Of a stretch of DNA of 64,000 nt, positions 46,191-54,229 are shown piece after piece. The position numbers and the translations under genes are program-made. Source of the DNA: Paraescarpia echinospica (taxonomy: Eukaryota > Annelida > Polychaeta > Sabellida > Siboglinidae); assembly GCA_020002185.1 (NCBI GenBank), contig CM034531.1, positions 46,492,029 through 46,556,028 of the forward strand, read 5' to 3'. Each line of letters starts with the position of its first letter. The first letter of the stretch is position 1. The notes beneath the pieces were generated by a model. The model was given only the letters and a program-made list of their open reading frames with translations, did not search any database and was not told where the DNA came from.

Positions 46191-49100
46191 TTACACGTCC
46201 ACAGGCCCCGTGGTGATTCCGTCTTCGTTGACCACGCGCTTGGCATAGAAGTAGGTCAACGCTGCACGTTCCTGGATGTACGTCAGCACGGACGAGTGAT
46301 TGACCCGGAACCCACGGTTCTTCCCACTTCCACTGCAACGATTGGTCAACACGTCCAGGAACGACTGCTTGTCGATGGTGTTGAGTCGTTTGTTCAGACC
46401 TTTGGTGCTGTATTTATCGATCGTACCCGAACAATAGTAGGTCTTGCTACACAGACCCAGGAAACAGTCACCGGACCATTCGACCTTGAAGAGTCCCGGT
46501 GTTCTCTTGTCGTACGCCTTGCGCTCCTTGCAACACGTCTCGGTGCCGTTCCACGGACGTCCGGCCAGCCGACAGCGCACGTAGTCGTTCTGATGTTCGT
46601 CGCAACATTCGGACGGTAGCCATTCGGAGCGGTGACGATAGTAGTGGTCGCGCAGTGCCGGGGTCACGAGGTCGTCGACGGACTCACCGGCCAAAGCCAA
46701 ATAGGCACTGTCCGTATCGGTTTCGCAGTACTCGAACAACGGACGATCCACGTATCTGACCATGAAGTCGTAGTAGAACTCCAACATACGCAGTTTGGCC
46801 CACTGCAACACGAAGAATCCCACGTGTGTGGGCAGTGCGTATTTGACGGTGCGTTTGTGCATTTCGATCTCGTATGCATCGGCAGTGACGACGTCGAGTT
46901 GACGGAAGCGACGATTGTTAATCGCGGTCGATGCACTCTTCTCCGTGCAGTAGGTGACCTCGCGGTGCTTATCGACGTTGGTGATAAATTTCCCATAGGA
47001 CGAATTGCCCATAAGTTTGTTGGTATCTGCGATCATGGCCTTGTCGGGATGGGCGTCTCCTTCGCGACGTGCGGTGGACACCGCCTCGCCGAATCGTCGG
47101 AAGCAGGCAACCGGTGTGTACTCGATGACCTGGTAGATGTGCGTCACCTCGAGACCGTGTGCGAGATACCATCGCAAGAGAGGTGTGGCGAGCAAGATCT
47201 TATCCCCACGATAACTCCCGACGAGCATGCGTCGCGGAGTTGCCATGATGTTGTGTTCTTCAGCGTAGCGACGCATGAACGGTCCGAGATCATCACGGGT
47301 CAGGTGAATGTTCTTGAAGATGGGCTGCATCTCGGCAAAGTGTGCGCGCAGGTTCTCCGGTACACGTATGTCACACTGAATCATACCGAACACGCTGCCG
47401 TTGCACACACCTGTCAGGATCTGTTGTGACGTCATTTTCCATCGCACGTGTCGACGACGTTGGCGAACGTCCAGAAACTTTTTTACGCACGGATCGCGTC
47501 TCATGACCTTCCACTCGCATTCCCACAATTCGACGACCCTCACAAAGTGTCGAAGATAGGCTGTGTTCTTTCGTGTTTCGGCGAGCAGTTGCGTCATAGG
47601 TTTCCCACTGACCTCGTTGAACTCGCGTCCGGTGCACTGACACCCGTGGTAGTAGCATCCGTGAAACTGATAGGCTGTCTTCGTTTCACTGCACCAACCG
47701 TCCACCGACAGTTTACCGATGCGCTTCTCTCGACCGTTGGTCTGATGACGTATGGTGAGTCCCGTGTTTTCGGACTCCCACGTAAGCCATTCGACAGCCA
47801 CCTGACCTGTGGGCTGTGCCATTTCGGGTCGGAACTCCTTCTCTTCCCGTCGCCGCGTGTACCATCCAGTCGGCATCTCTTGTGATATCGACCACAGATA
47901 CAATGCATTCGCATCGTAGCCCACAATGGATTGACACGTTCGAGCCGCATCACCGTAGTCGTTACGACGTATCTTCGTGACCCCCTTCTCGTGATGTCTG
48001 GTGAAGATGAGTGACGGCCCTCCGACGATGTTCTCTCTGATGAGCTGGTGGACGTCCTTGTTCGTCTCGTTGAAGAGCGTAAAGAACGTCCTCTCCGGTA
48101 CGTAGGTGAACAGGTAGGACAAGGTCAAACCAGGTATACTGATCCCTTGTTTGAACATGTCGAGACCACGGTGTTGATAGAAGTCGAACTGTTTGGCGAT
48201 GGCTTCCAAGAACGGTACGACGTCTCTGTTGTTATACCAGACGAGAAAGTCTCGCAAAGTCTCCATGTCGTTGTCTCGCCACACCTTCCGACATCGTGTG
48301 TAGTCGTCGTCGGATATACCTTCGTTCTTCAGACAACTGAAGAAGGCCTCTTTGGGAGGTAGAACGGTGTCATCGAGTCTCTCCAAGCTGTCCATGTATT
48401 CATACGGGAAGTGACCTTTCGTGACTGTACAACCGTACGCTTTCAGGTACTTGTCGTACGAGAATCCCGGAGCAATGTAATGAGTCATATCGAGGAATTT
48501 GAGGTTGTCAGTCGATAGACACATAAACGTGTTGCCACGTTTGATCACGTGAAACGTCTCCTCCTTCTCCTTCTCCTTCTCCTCCTCCTCCTCCTCCTCC
48601 TCCTCTCCGTCCTCTGTTGCTTTCTTTTCGGACAGGAAGTAGGGTACCAGGAACTGTTTGACGACGTTCAGATCGTACCTGCCCGAGTTGAAACCGATGA
48701 CGGGCAACTGATGAAGCCAACCGTACAATTGACCCATCAGAGTTTTGTAGGGATTGGTCGGTTGTCGTTGTGACTCGTTGTTCCCTGCCTCCTCCACGGC
48801 GGATGCTTCCTGTTCGTTCCACGTTCTGATAGCCTCTGTGAGTTCGTGTAGGATACCCTCGTACCTGTCTACGATGACTTCGTAGGCTGCTTCGCTCATG
48901 TTCTGAAGGATGGTCATCATGTCGGATACCAACTTGTTGCTGTCACCATCCGTGATGAGACATTGCACCTGTTCGAATCCGGGTACGTTACTCGCCAGGG
49001 ACACACTCAACGGTACGTGACGAGCCACCCAATGGACCTTGGCACTGTCCGACGGAAGGTGCGATGTATCGAACCAGGACTCGAAGTCGAAGGTGGCACG

Positions 49101-49274
49101 ATACGGATAGTAACGCAACCATTCGGCAACGTGAATGTTTTCGTCGTCCAATCGTTGGAAGACTGTCGGCGACGGATGGTAGACGCCACCGGAATAGATC
49201 TTTCGCACACCTCCCGTACACCCGCGCTCGTGTCGTTCTAGTTCGGATACGCACTCCATAGTGCATCGCCACAC
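46191..49274 (-). CDS. Protein-primed DNA polymerase B, exonuclease and polymerase part (frame-broken from its N-terminal part)
   Basis: About 1027 codons with no ATG at the start of the frame; it is the continuation of 50593-49238. The exonuclease Exo I motif T-F-D-F-E-S-W is near 49085 and a second exonuclease stretch (F-N-S-G-R-Y-D-L-N) near 48690. Polymerase motif A (Y-D-A-N-A-L-Y) is near 47910, motif B (K-L-M-G-N-S-S-Y-G) near 47000 and motif C (D-T-D-S-A-Y) near 46715. Inserts typical of protein-primed polymerases separate them. A Glu/Lys run is encoded by a CTC/CTT tract at 48560-48605. All catalytic motifs look intact. The only visible lesion is the frame break at about 49240-49270. 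Confidence 0.9.
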   Translation of the reverse strand: MWRCTMECVSELERHERGCTGGVRKIYSGGVYHPSPTVFQRLDDENIHVAEWLRYYPYRATFDFESWFDTSHLPSDSAKVHWVARHVPLSVSLASNVPGFEQVQCLITDGDSNKLVSDMMTILQNMSEAAYEVIVDRYEGILHELTEAIRTWNEQEASAVEEAGNNESQRQPTNPYKTLMGQLYGWLHQLPVIGFNSGRYDLNVVKQFLVPYFLSEKKATEDGEEEEEEEEEKEKEKEETFHVIKRGNTFMCLSTDNLKFLDMTHYIAPGFSYDKYLKAYGCTVTKGHFPYEYMDSLERLDDTVLPPKEAFFSCLKNEGISDDDYTRCRKVWRDNDMETLRDFLVWYNNRDVVPFLEAIAKQFDFYQHRGLDMFKQGISIPGLTLSYLFTYVPERTFFTLFNETNKDVHQLIRENIVGGPSLIFTRHHEKGVTKIRRNDYGDAARTCQSIVGYDANALYLWSISQEMPTGWYTRRREEKEFRPEMAQPTGQVAVEWLTWESENTGLTIRHQTNGREKRIGKLSVDGWCSETKTAYQFHGCYYHGCQCTGREFNEVSGKPMTQLLAETRKNTAYLRHFVRVVELWECEWKVMRRDPCVKKFLDVRQRRRHVRWKMTSQQILTGVCNGSVFGMIQCDIRVPENLRAHFAEMQPIFKNIHLTRDDLGPFMRRYAEEHNIMATPRRMLVGSYRGDKILLATPLLRWYLAHGLEVTHIYQVIEYTPVACFRRFGEAVSTARREGDAHPDKAMIADTNKLMGNSSYGKFITNVDKHREVTYCTEKSASTAINNRRFRQLDVVTADAYEIEMHKRTVKYALPTHVGFFVLQWAKLRMLEFYYDFMVRYVDRPLFEYCETDTDSAYLALAGESVDDLVTPALRDHYYRHRSEWLPSECCDEHQNDYVRCRLAGRPWNGTETCCKERKAYDKRTPGLFKVEWSGDCFLGLCSKTYYCSGTIDKYSTKGLNKRLNTIDKQSFLDVLTNRCSGSGKNRGFRVNHSSVLTYIQERAALTYFYAKRVVNEDGITTGPVDV

Positions 49275-50593
49275 TTCCTACATCGATACGAATGACAGTA
49301 CATGTTCACGTCTTGTATGTAGGAAAAGTGTGTCTCGTGAAGATTGATGTACATCGTTTCAGGATAGTGACACAAGGAACGGCGTACGAGTTCAGCAGTC
49401 GCCTTTCCCCCCTCTTCCGGTTCGACGAGCGTGTAGACGCACACGTTGGTCTCAAAGGTGGTCTCGACACGATAGAGATCGTCCATCGTCACTCCGTCAA
49501 AGTCTTTCATTGCCACCCCGTCACGGTCGTACTTTGCATAGAGTACCCGCACAGCGGGTTCCAGGTGGTATCGGTCGCATCCACGATGCAGAGCCAGACA
49601 TCGGAAGAGACACAGATTGTCGGTGTACTTTTTCTTGTGGACAGAGTCTTTTTCCAATCCGATGACGGCTTTGATTCGTTTGATGTACCTCGGCAGTTTG
49701 ATGTCCACACATCCTATCGGATGATGTACGATGTGATTGACGAAGAAGGTAACATTCGTGACCACCTCACATACCCATTGGCTGTCCGGACGCTGATTGA
49801 TGACCCACTGCAGCACGTCTGTTTCTCGGATACGTTCCAGAAACGCATCAAAGTCTGCAGTGTTTGTGATCAGACACGGTTCGTCAAGGTAACGACCGCA
49901 ACAATTACAGGACGAATGATAATACCTGTACCTGTTCGTGGTCTTGTTTCTTAACACAAACCCGTAACTAAGATTAATTTTAAACGCGTGCGTCTGTTCG
50001 CGGAACATGCGTGTCAGTGACGGTTCTAGGGCACTCGTGTCCGGTGTCGCCACTCTGTAATTGTACCTGGATTGTACAGGTCCTCTAGCCGTGTGGGTTC
50101 GAATGGTCGACCAGTGATCTCGGACGACGTCTTGTAGTTCCCTCGATAGAGTATCGGCGAAGGGAAGTCGGGGTGGTGGTTGTATCGGGTCGTCGTCGTC
50201 GTCGTAGTCGACAGCAACACTCGCATGGGGTCGCTCTGTGCGTCTCGCACGTTTGCATAGGGGTGGGTCGTTCGCTTCCGTACATACCGACTTCGCAACA
50301 CTCACACGTGGTCGCTCTGTGCGTCTCGCTCGTTTGCGTAGGGGTGAGTCGTTCGCTTCCATACATACCGACTTCATATGACGTAACAGGTTGTCACGTC
50401 TCGTGAACTCACGTGCACATCTCTCACAACGATGCAGTGTAGCGCTAGATGGCGGCACTCGTGACGGTGATTTACTGTAGGCATGATCGTCGTGTGTTGT
50501 TGATGATGATGAATGTGTTTGATCTATATGACGTTGTATGTCGGCATGTGTATCGAGCACGAGCCCGCAGTGTCGACACGTGTGCTGTTTCAT
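49238..50593 (-). CDS. Protein-primed DNA polymerase B, N-terminal part (truncated by frameshift)
   Basis: 451 codons from ATG 50593, ending at a TAG (49238-49240). It carries a C2H2 finger (C-R-H-C ... H-I-D-Q-T-H, residues 5-26), a second finger-like motif (C-E-R-C ... H-M-K-S-V-C) and an in-frame 27-residue tandem duplication (81-bp period, about 50230-50390). A conserved domain follows with D-N-L-C-L-F-R-C-L-A and a late E-T-H-F-S-Y-I. The stop falls inside a C-x2-C ... H-x3-C finger that is continuous in element B, so a one-base loss or sequencing error is the simplest explanation. A TATA box lies ~40 nt upstream. Confidence 0.85.
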   Translation of the reverse strand: MKQHTCRHCGLVLDTHADIQRHIDQTHSSSSTTHDDHAYSKSPSRVPPSSATLHRCERCAREFTRRDNLLRHMKSVCMEANDSPLRKRARRTERPRVSVAKSVCTEANDPPLCKRARRTERPHASVAVDYDDDDDPIQPPPRLPFADTLSRELQDVVRDHWSTIRTHTARGPVQSRYNYRVATPDTSALEPSLTRMFREQTHAFKINLSYGFVLRNKTTNRYRYYHSSCNCCGRYLDEPCLITNTADFDAFLERIRETDVLQWVINQRPDSQWVCEVVTNVTFFVNHIVHHPIGCVDIKLPRYIKRIKAVIGLEKDSVHKKKYTDNLCLFRCLALHRGCDRYHLEPAVRVLYAKYDRDGVAMKDFDGVTMDDLYRVETTFETNVCVYTLVEPEEGGKATAELVRRSLCHYPETMYINLHETHFSYIQDVNMYCHSYRCRKCGDALWSAYPN

Positions 50594-50632
50594 CGTACCT
50601 ACAACTGAAGGATGGGAGATCCTTGCACGTGT

Positions 50633-50640
50633 CTATATAT
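50633..50640 (-). promoter_or_regulatory. TATA box for element A pPolB
   Basis: ATATATAG on the minus strand, 40 nt before ATG 50593. Confidence 0.6.
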
Positions 50641-50648
50641 CCTACACT

Positions 50649-50669
50649 GTGTGTGTGTGTGTGTGTGTG
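50649..50669. repeat. (GT)n microsatellite
   Basis: Ten GT steps just upstream of the pPolB TATA box. Confidence 0.9.
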
Positions 50670-50784
50670 ACGTCATAAGAGGTGTGTCTTGTATGAGTGG
50701 GCGTGTCTTGTATGTATTCACCGATCACAACGAGCTATGAAGGTAACAAGAACAACAGACACCAGAATCCTGGATTACATCATC

Positions 50785-50790
50785 TTTATT
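50785..50790 (-). terminator. Poly(A) signal of accessory transcription unit A
   Basis: AATAAA on the minus strand, 120 nt after the last stop (50910). It is the only AATAAA I see between the unit's promoter and pPolB. Confidence 0.65.
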
Positions 50791-50861
50791 AATTACAATC
50801 AAAGCGAGTATATGAAAGCGAGTATACGAAAGCAAAGCAAGCCCTACAGTGACAGACAAGC

Positions 50862-50903
50862 GGCGCCTATAACCCCAGCTATAGCGTAGGGGCGCATTTC
50901 CTC
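50862..50903. promoter_or_regulatory. Duplicated ~40-bp hairpin motif, copy 2
   Basis: Plus strand GGCGCCTATAACCCCAGCTA to GTAGGGGCGCATTTCCTC, matching 46128-46167. It lies 7 nt after the stop of the last accessory ORF and before its poly(A) signal. Confidence 0.55.
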
Positions 50904-50909
50904 TTGTCG

Positions 50910-51461
50910 TCACTGCAGGCGCTTCTGAAGGCTATCGATTATGTATGAGACGTGGTCGTCGCGCACAACATTTCGTGCGATCTCCTCGCATATTGTGCGC
51001 ACGGCCACGTCTAAGCTACATCTTTGCGTGGCAAAGAGTGTCCCCGCTAGGGCTTCTATGTTCAGTTCCAGGTATTTCACACTGTTAAATGGGGCCGAGA
51101 ACGCCCACGGGATCGACGTGTCAGTGTTCGACCAAATGATATGGCCGTTGGGTGCCAGGTCGAGCGTTGATTCATTCCTTTGTAGTATCTCGTATTCCGA
51201 GGCTGTCATGGTGACGTCATAGTCGTCATCGTCACATGTCAACTCCAGTGATGCTTCGGCTGGAGTTGAAGGTGAAGGTGACATGTCTTCACATGTCAAC
51301 TCCAGTGATGAGTTGTGTCGCTCATGTAGGCGTGTCAGTAATGCCTGACGCAATGGCATGGGGGTGTGGTAGCGGCATCGTTTCTGTGGTGCCCACTCTA
51401 TTGGGTTTTGTGCATATGATTCTCGAATCATCTCCAGGCCACTAGAGGGAGCATCGGTGAC
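50910..51461 (-). CDS. Accessory unit A, alternative last exon 2 (183 codons, LTC-E/D motifs)
   Basis: Entered through a strong 3' splice site (pyrimidine-rich, ending CTAACAG at 51464-51462) in phase 0. The frame is open from the splice site, and the first ATG is ten codons in (51431). Predicted to be joined to the shared exon 53021-52965. The protein has a basic start and then two copies of S-L-E-L-T-C-[E/D]-D followed by acidic residues (from a 22-bp direct repeat near 51234 and 51290). An Asp/Tyr stretch and a C-terminal helical domain follow. The L-x-C-x-[E/D] pattern recalls retinoblastoma-binding motifs of small DNA tumour viruses. The last position is Asp rather than Glu, so binding is uncertain. 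No enzyme motif. Confidence 0.7.
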   Translation of the reverse strand, partial: VTDAPSSGLEMIRESYAQNPIEWAPQKRCRYHTPMPLRQALLTRLHERHNSSLELTCEDMSPSPSTPAEASLELTCDDDDYDVTMTASEYEILQRNESTLDLAPNGHIIWSNTDTSIPWAFSAPFNSVKYLELNIEALAGTLFATQRCSLDVAVRTICEEIARNVVRDDHVSYIIDSLQKRLQ

Positions 51462-51487
51462 CTGTTAGCAACACAACAACAACAACA

Positions 51488-52345
51488 TTAGCAGGGTGTT
51501 TTTACATCTATCATTGGAATACCACGTGTACGCAGGATGGCTTGTACACGTGATACGAAGTCACGTGACCGCTCCGGTGTGTTCGACATAAACCTGTAAT
51601 ACTGCACTGCATATCTCAAATTGTCGTGGATCAGGTCACTACGCACCAGGTAGATGCTGTTTGACTCACCTTCGAACAGGCGCCACAGTCCGTTGCTTAT
51701 AAAACGAACGATAGCATCGAGTGCTACTGCACACAGCTCGGTGTACCAGATCTGCCTGTCGTCCCCACCATCGTCTTGTTCGTCCCAGGTCAGTGACTCC
51801 TTCGGTGTGAGTGGTTCGTCTTCCTTCGCATCCGACACGGTTATACCGCGGGCACGGAGACTCGTTTTCACCCGTTCTATGACAATACGAGCAAACCAAG
51901 GTGCGCGTGCTACGCATACCAGCTCGGATACTACCGTATCAAAGCTATTATATATACGTATGGGATCTACTTTGTATATGTTTTCGTGAACGTTCGCATA
52001 GTGACGACTCAGTGATTCGGCCGCCTGGCGAGCGCAAGCAGCAGTTATAGTGGCCATAAATAGACCGTCATCTATCATTTCGTCTGCACGCTTCTGAATG
52101 CCATCCACCTTCTTTACAGCTTCCTGTAATTCACTACGTCTCCTATCCTCGTCAGGGTCGATATCAGTGGCCCAATCAGTATCAATATCACCGTCATTAG
52201 CAATCTCCTCATCATCATCATCATCACTAGACCACGCACACGACCCCACATAGATGACACTTGCCTTATCCTCATTATCGTCGCTGTCCTCCAACAGGCG
52301 ACGTTTCACCCCTCGTACGCTAGGGGTTGTCCAAGGAGGAGGAGT
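51488..52345 (-). CDS. Accessory unit A, alternative exon 1 (285 codons, acidic)
   Basis: Starts at a 3' splice site (GTGTTGTAG, AG at 52347-52346) in phase 0. There is no ATG near the start, and the only upstream-like codon is GTG. It must therefore be joined to an upstream exon, the shared 53021-52965. A short K-R-R basic patch is followed by strongly acidic runs (D-D-D-D-D-E-E) over the first ~65 residues. Two helical regions separated by an acidic linker follow. The stop TAA is 25 nt before the next 3' splice site. No recognised family. It may be a distant counterpart of the last exon of unit B, but similarity is too weak to claim. Confidence 0.7.
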   Translation of the reverse strand, partial: TPPPWTTPSVRGVKRRLLEDSDDNEDKASVIYVGSCAWSSDDDDDEEIANDGDIDTDWATDIDPDEDRRRSELQEAVKKVDGIQKRADEMIDDGLFMATITAACARQAAESLSRHYANVHENIYKVDPIRIYNSFDTVVSELVCVARAPWFARIVIERVKTSLRARGITVSDAKEDEPLTPKESLTWDEQDDGGDDRQIWYTELCAVALDAIVRFISNGLWRLFEGESNSIYLVRSDLIHDNLRYAVQYYRFMSNTPERSRDFVSRVQAILRTRGIPMIDVKTPC

Positions 52346-52400
52346 CTACAACACACGACAGAAGCAAGTGTCAAATAGCTGGTAGGTGGCGCCACAACAT

Positions 52401-53021
52401 TCATTCGTCACTGTCAGGTGCTGCCTCTTCCGACTGGAATATTATTTCCAGTACGTCATTGTCAGGGGGTGTCACCTCCGACTGGAATATTTCCAGTAAG
52501 TCGCTGTCAGGTACTGCCTTGTCCGACTGGATTATTTCCAGTGCAATCAAGGTATAGTTACGATAGCCCTCCTTTGTCTCCTTTCTAATTGTCACCCTAG
52601 CCCGTTTGCCACGTAGGACATTCAGTGCCTCGTAGCGTTCTTGGCCGGGTTTAAGCGTCATATAGTCGCTTGCTGTCATTCCCCCCACGGCCCCCTGAAC
52701 TATACGATCAAATCCTGTGGCCCACGCTTCATTCCCCTTGTGATCGGCAAAAAGCATACCCATAGCATACTTGTAAACAGGATTACCCTTCTGACGGCCG
52801 TGTACAGCACATGTACTGACGCAATGGCGGTTCCCCTTCGTCATTTCAAGACGAAGGACTTTCCGATTACATATATGACACGCCGGGTAGCATACATATT
52901 TATCTGTCATAGCACATGTTACTAGTGTCAGTGGACGAACAAATGCGTACGTTCCGTCACTTACTTGTTCGAGTTCTGAGAGCAGCATTTCCTCAGATTG
53001 TATATTGTTGGGCGTCGCCAT
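52401..53021 (-). CDS. RPA70 C-terminal-like OB-fold / zinc-ribbon protein (element A)
   Basis: 206 aa from ATG 53021 read without splicing. Residues ~42-150 match the replication factor A large-subunit C-terminal domain: Y-P-A-C-H-I-C-N-R-K-V, a second Cys pair (C-V-S-T-C), Y-K-Y-A-M-G-M-L-F-A-D-H-K-G and A-W-A-T-G-F-D-R-I-V-Q-G. The C-terminal tail has three acidic repeats (D-x-D/L-L-E-I-I/F-F-Q-S-E). It probably binds single-stranded DNA during element replication. An overlapping choice exists: the donor GTAAGT at codon 19-20 allows the first 19 codons to be spliced to downstream exons instead. Confidence 0.8.
   Translation of the reverse strand: MATPNNIQSEEMLLSELEQVSDGTYAFVRPLTLVTCAMTDKYVCYPACHICNRKVLRLEMTKGNRHCVSTCAVHGRQKGNPVYKYAMGMLFADHKGNEAWATGFDRIVQGAVGGMTASDYMTLKPGQERYEALNVLRGKRARVTIRKETKEGYRNYTLIALEIIQSDKAVPDSDLLEIFQSEVTPPDNDVLEIIFQSEEAAPDSDE
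52965..53021 (-). CDS. Accessory unit A, shared first coding exon (19 codons)
   Basis: ATG 53021 in a CCAAGATGG context, 19 codons, then a consensus 5' splice site GTAAGT at 52964-52959 in phase 0. Both downstream 3' splice sites (52346 and 51462) are also in phase 0. All products would share this acidic N terminus. Confidence 0.7.
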
Positions 53022-53123
53022 CTTGGTGAGTAGCGAAGTCGAGAGCGGTAGAGCAGTGAAGTAGTCGAGAGCAGCAGCAGCGAGACGGAGAGAGAATGTT
53101 TGTCCTGTTGGATTTACACTGGG

Positions 53124-53131
53124 CTTATATA
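53124..53131 (-). promoter_or_regulatory. TATA box of accessory unit A
   Basis: TATATAAG on the minus strand, about 105 nt before ATG 53021. A CTG-rich leader follows. Confidence 0.6.
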
Positions 53132-53290
53132 CATAATATTCCCTCCAGGCATTGATCACGTGTACCGTAAACAATGACATCACACGCCCCTGGGTGTTCG
53201 CGTCTTATCAGGCGCGTGACTTTATCTCTCTCTCTCTCTCGTACTCTGTCCCCGTGTGGATGACTGTCTGTTTTTTGTGTACTGGTCGCC

Positions 53291-53764
53291 TTAGCACTGC
53301 CTAACGAAGTCTCTCACCTGCATAAGAATCACACCGAGTATATTCTTACCTGCTTTGTTACGCTTTGAACTCTTACCCCAATACCCTTCCGCACTGGGTA
53401 CATTCTCAATAAGTCGTGCGTCACCTGTATCCAACAAGCGTTGCCGTAGTTTAGGGGTGCGAAACTTCACGGCTACTATAGCGCGCATCACGGCTCGACG
53501 TTGTGATAACCATGTAGCAGTTCGATCCGGTGTCCACCGAATGTTTTTACTCCAGTATTTCGCCTGTATTCCACTGCGGGCAGTCTGAATCTTTCTCGCT
53601 GTGTTCTCATCGTGAAAATGTCTGGCTTTTTTAAACTGATAGGCTGCTTCTGCACACGAAAAGTCTTCACCCCATATGTGTATATTACATGGATGGAAAT
53701 TAGATAGGAAGTGTCCAGCACCCCTGAATTGTATATCCAAGCTCTTGACCGCCATATGTTTCAT
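53291..53764 (-). CDS. NADAR/YbiA-family (DUF1768) protein
   Basis: 157 aa, a complete domain. Visible family signatures are L-S-N-F-H-P near residue 19, C-A-E-A-A-Y-Q-F-K-K-A near residue 36, R-R-A-V-M-R-A-I-V-A-V-K-F near residue 88, L-L-D-T-G-D-A-R-L-I-E-N, Y-W-G and G-K-N-I-L-G-V-I-L-M-Q-V-R near the end. Relatives are N-glycosidases acting on riboflavin-pathway intermediates or on ADP-ribose conjugates, and occur in several large DNA viruses. It lies inside the accessory block between unit A and the four-exon gene, so it is probably element cargo. It may act on host ADP-ribosylation; the substrate is not known. Confidence 0.8.
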   Translation of the reverse strand: MKHMAVKSLDIQFRGAGHFLSNFHPCNIHIWGEDFSCAEAAYQFKKARHFHDENTARKIQTARSGIQAKYWSKNIRWTPDRTATWLSQRRAVMRAIVAVKFRTPKLRQRLLDTGDARLIENVPSAEGYWGKSSKRNKAGKNILGVILMQVRDFVRQC

Positions 53765-54035
53765 CGCTGACCACTCACAGAGTTCTTTTCTCCCGTCTGT
53801 ATTGTTAGCGTTCTGATATGACGCATTGTCCTAGTCGCACTTCGCACATCATGCGCTCGTGGCTTATCGCAGAGTCCTATGACTGATATCGGTTTACTAC
53901 AGTGAAATTTTCCATAACGTCACATCGCACTAGATGATGTCATACGTCCCTGGGTCTTCAGCTTTGCATACACTGGTATTTTTCCATTGCTACAGTGTAT
54001 CTTACAAGTTGCCTTCCTATCTGCATGCTCTATCC

Positions 54036-54043
54036 TATATATA
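54036..54043 (+). promoter_or_regulatory. TATA box of the four-exon gene
   Basis: TATATATA on the plus strand, 51 nt before ATG 54087. Confidence 0.5.
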
Positions 54044-54086
54044 CTAGCTCGTTTGTTACATTCGTCACATCATCTCATTCGTAACT

Positions 54087-54189
54087 ATGTCGTTCTCGTC
54101 GATACCTTGGATCCAACTGTGCGCTGACTGGCGTAATCTCGTAATGTAAGTACTTTTATTATTATTATTAATATCATTCTTTGTTTCAT

Positions 54190-54229
<40 letters not shown>

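Noticed and set aside
46632..47885. Plus-strand ORFs of 265 and 145 codons
   Set aside because: Antisense shadows of pPolB.
48508..48822. Gly-rich 104-codon ORF
   Set aside because: Alternative frame of the simple-repeat tract inside pPolB.
52900..52915. Splice acceptor-like CTATGACAG before the RPA-like domain in element A
   Set aside because: Joining it to the 52965 donor would put the RPA-like frame out of phase; the read-through frame is already open.
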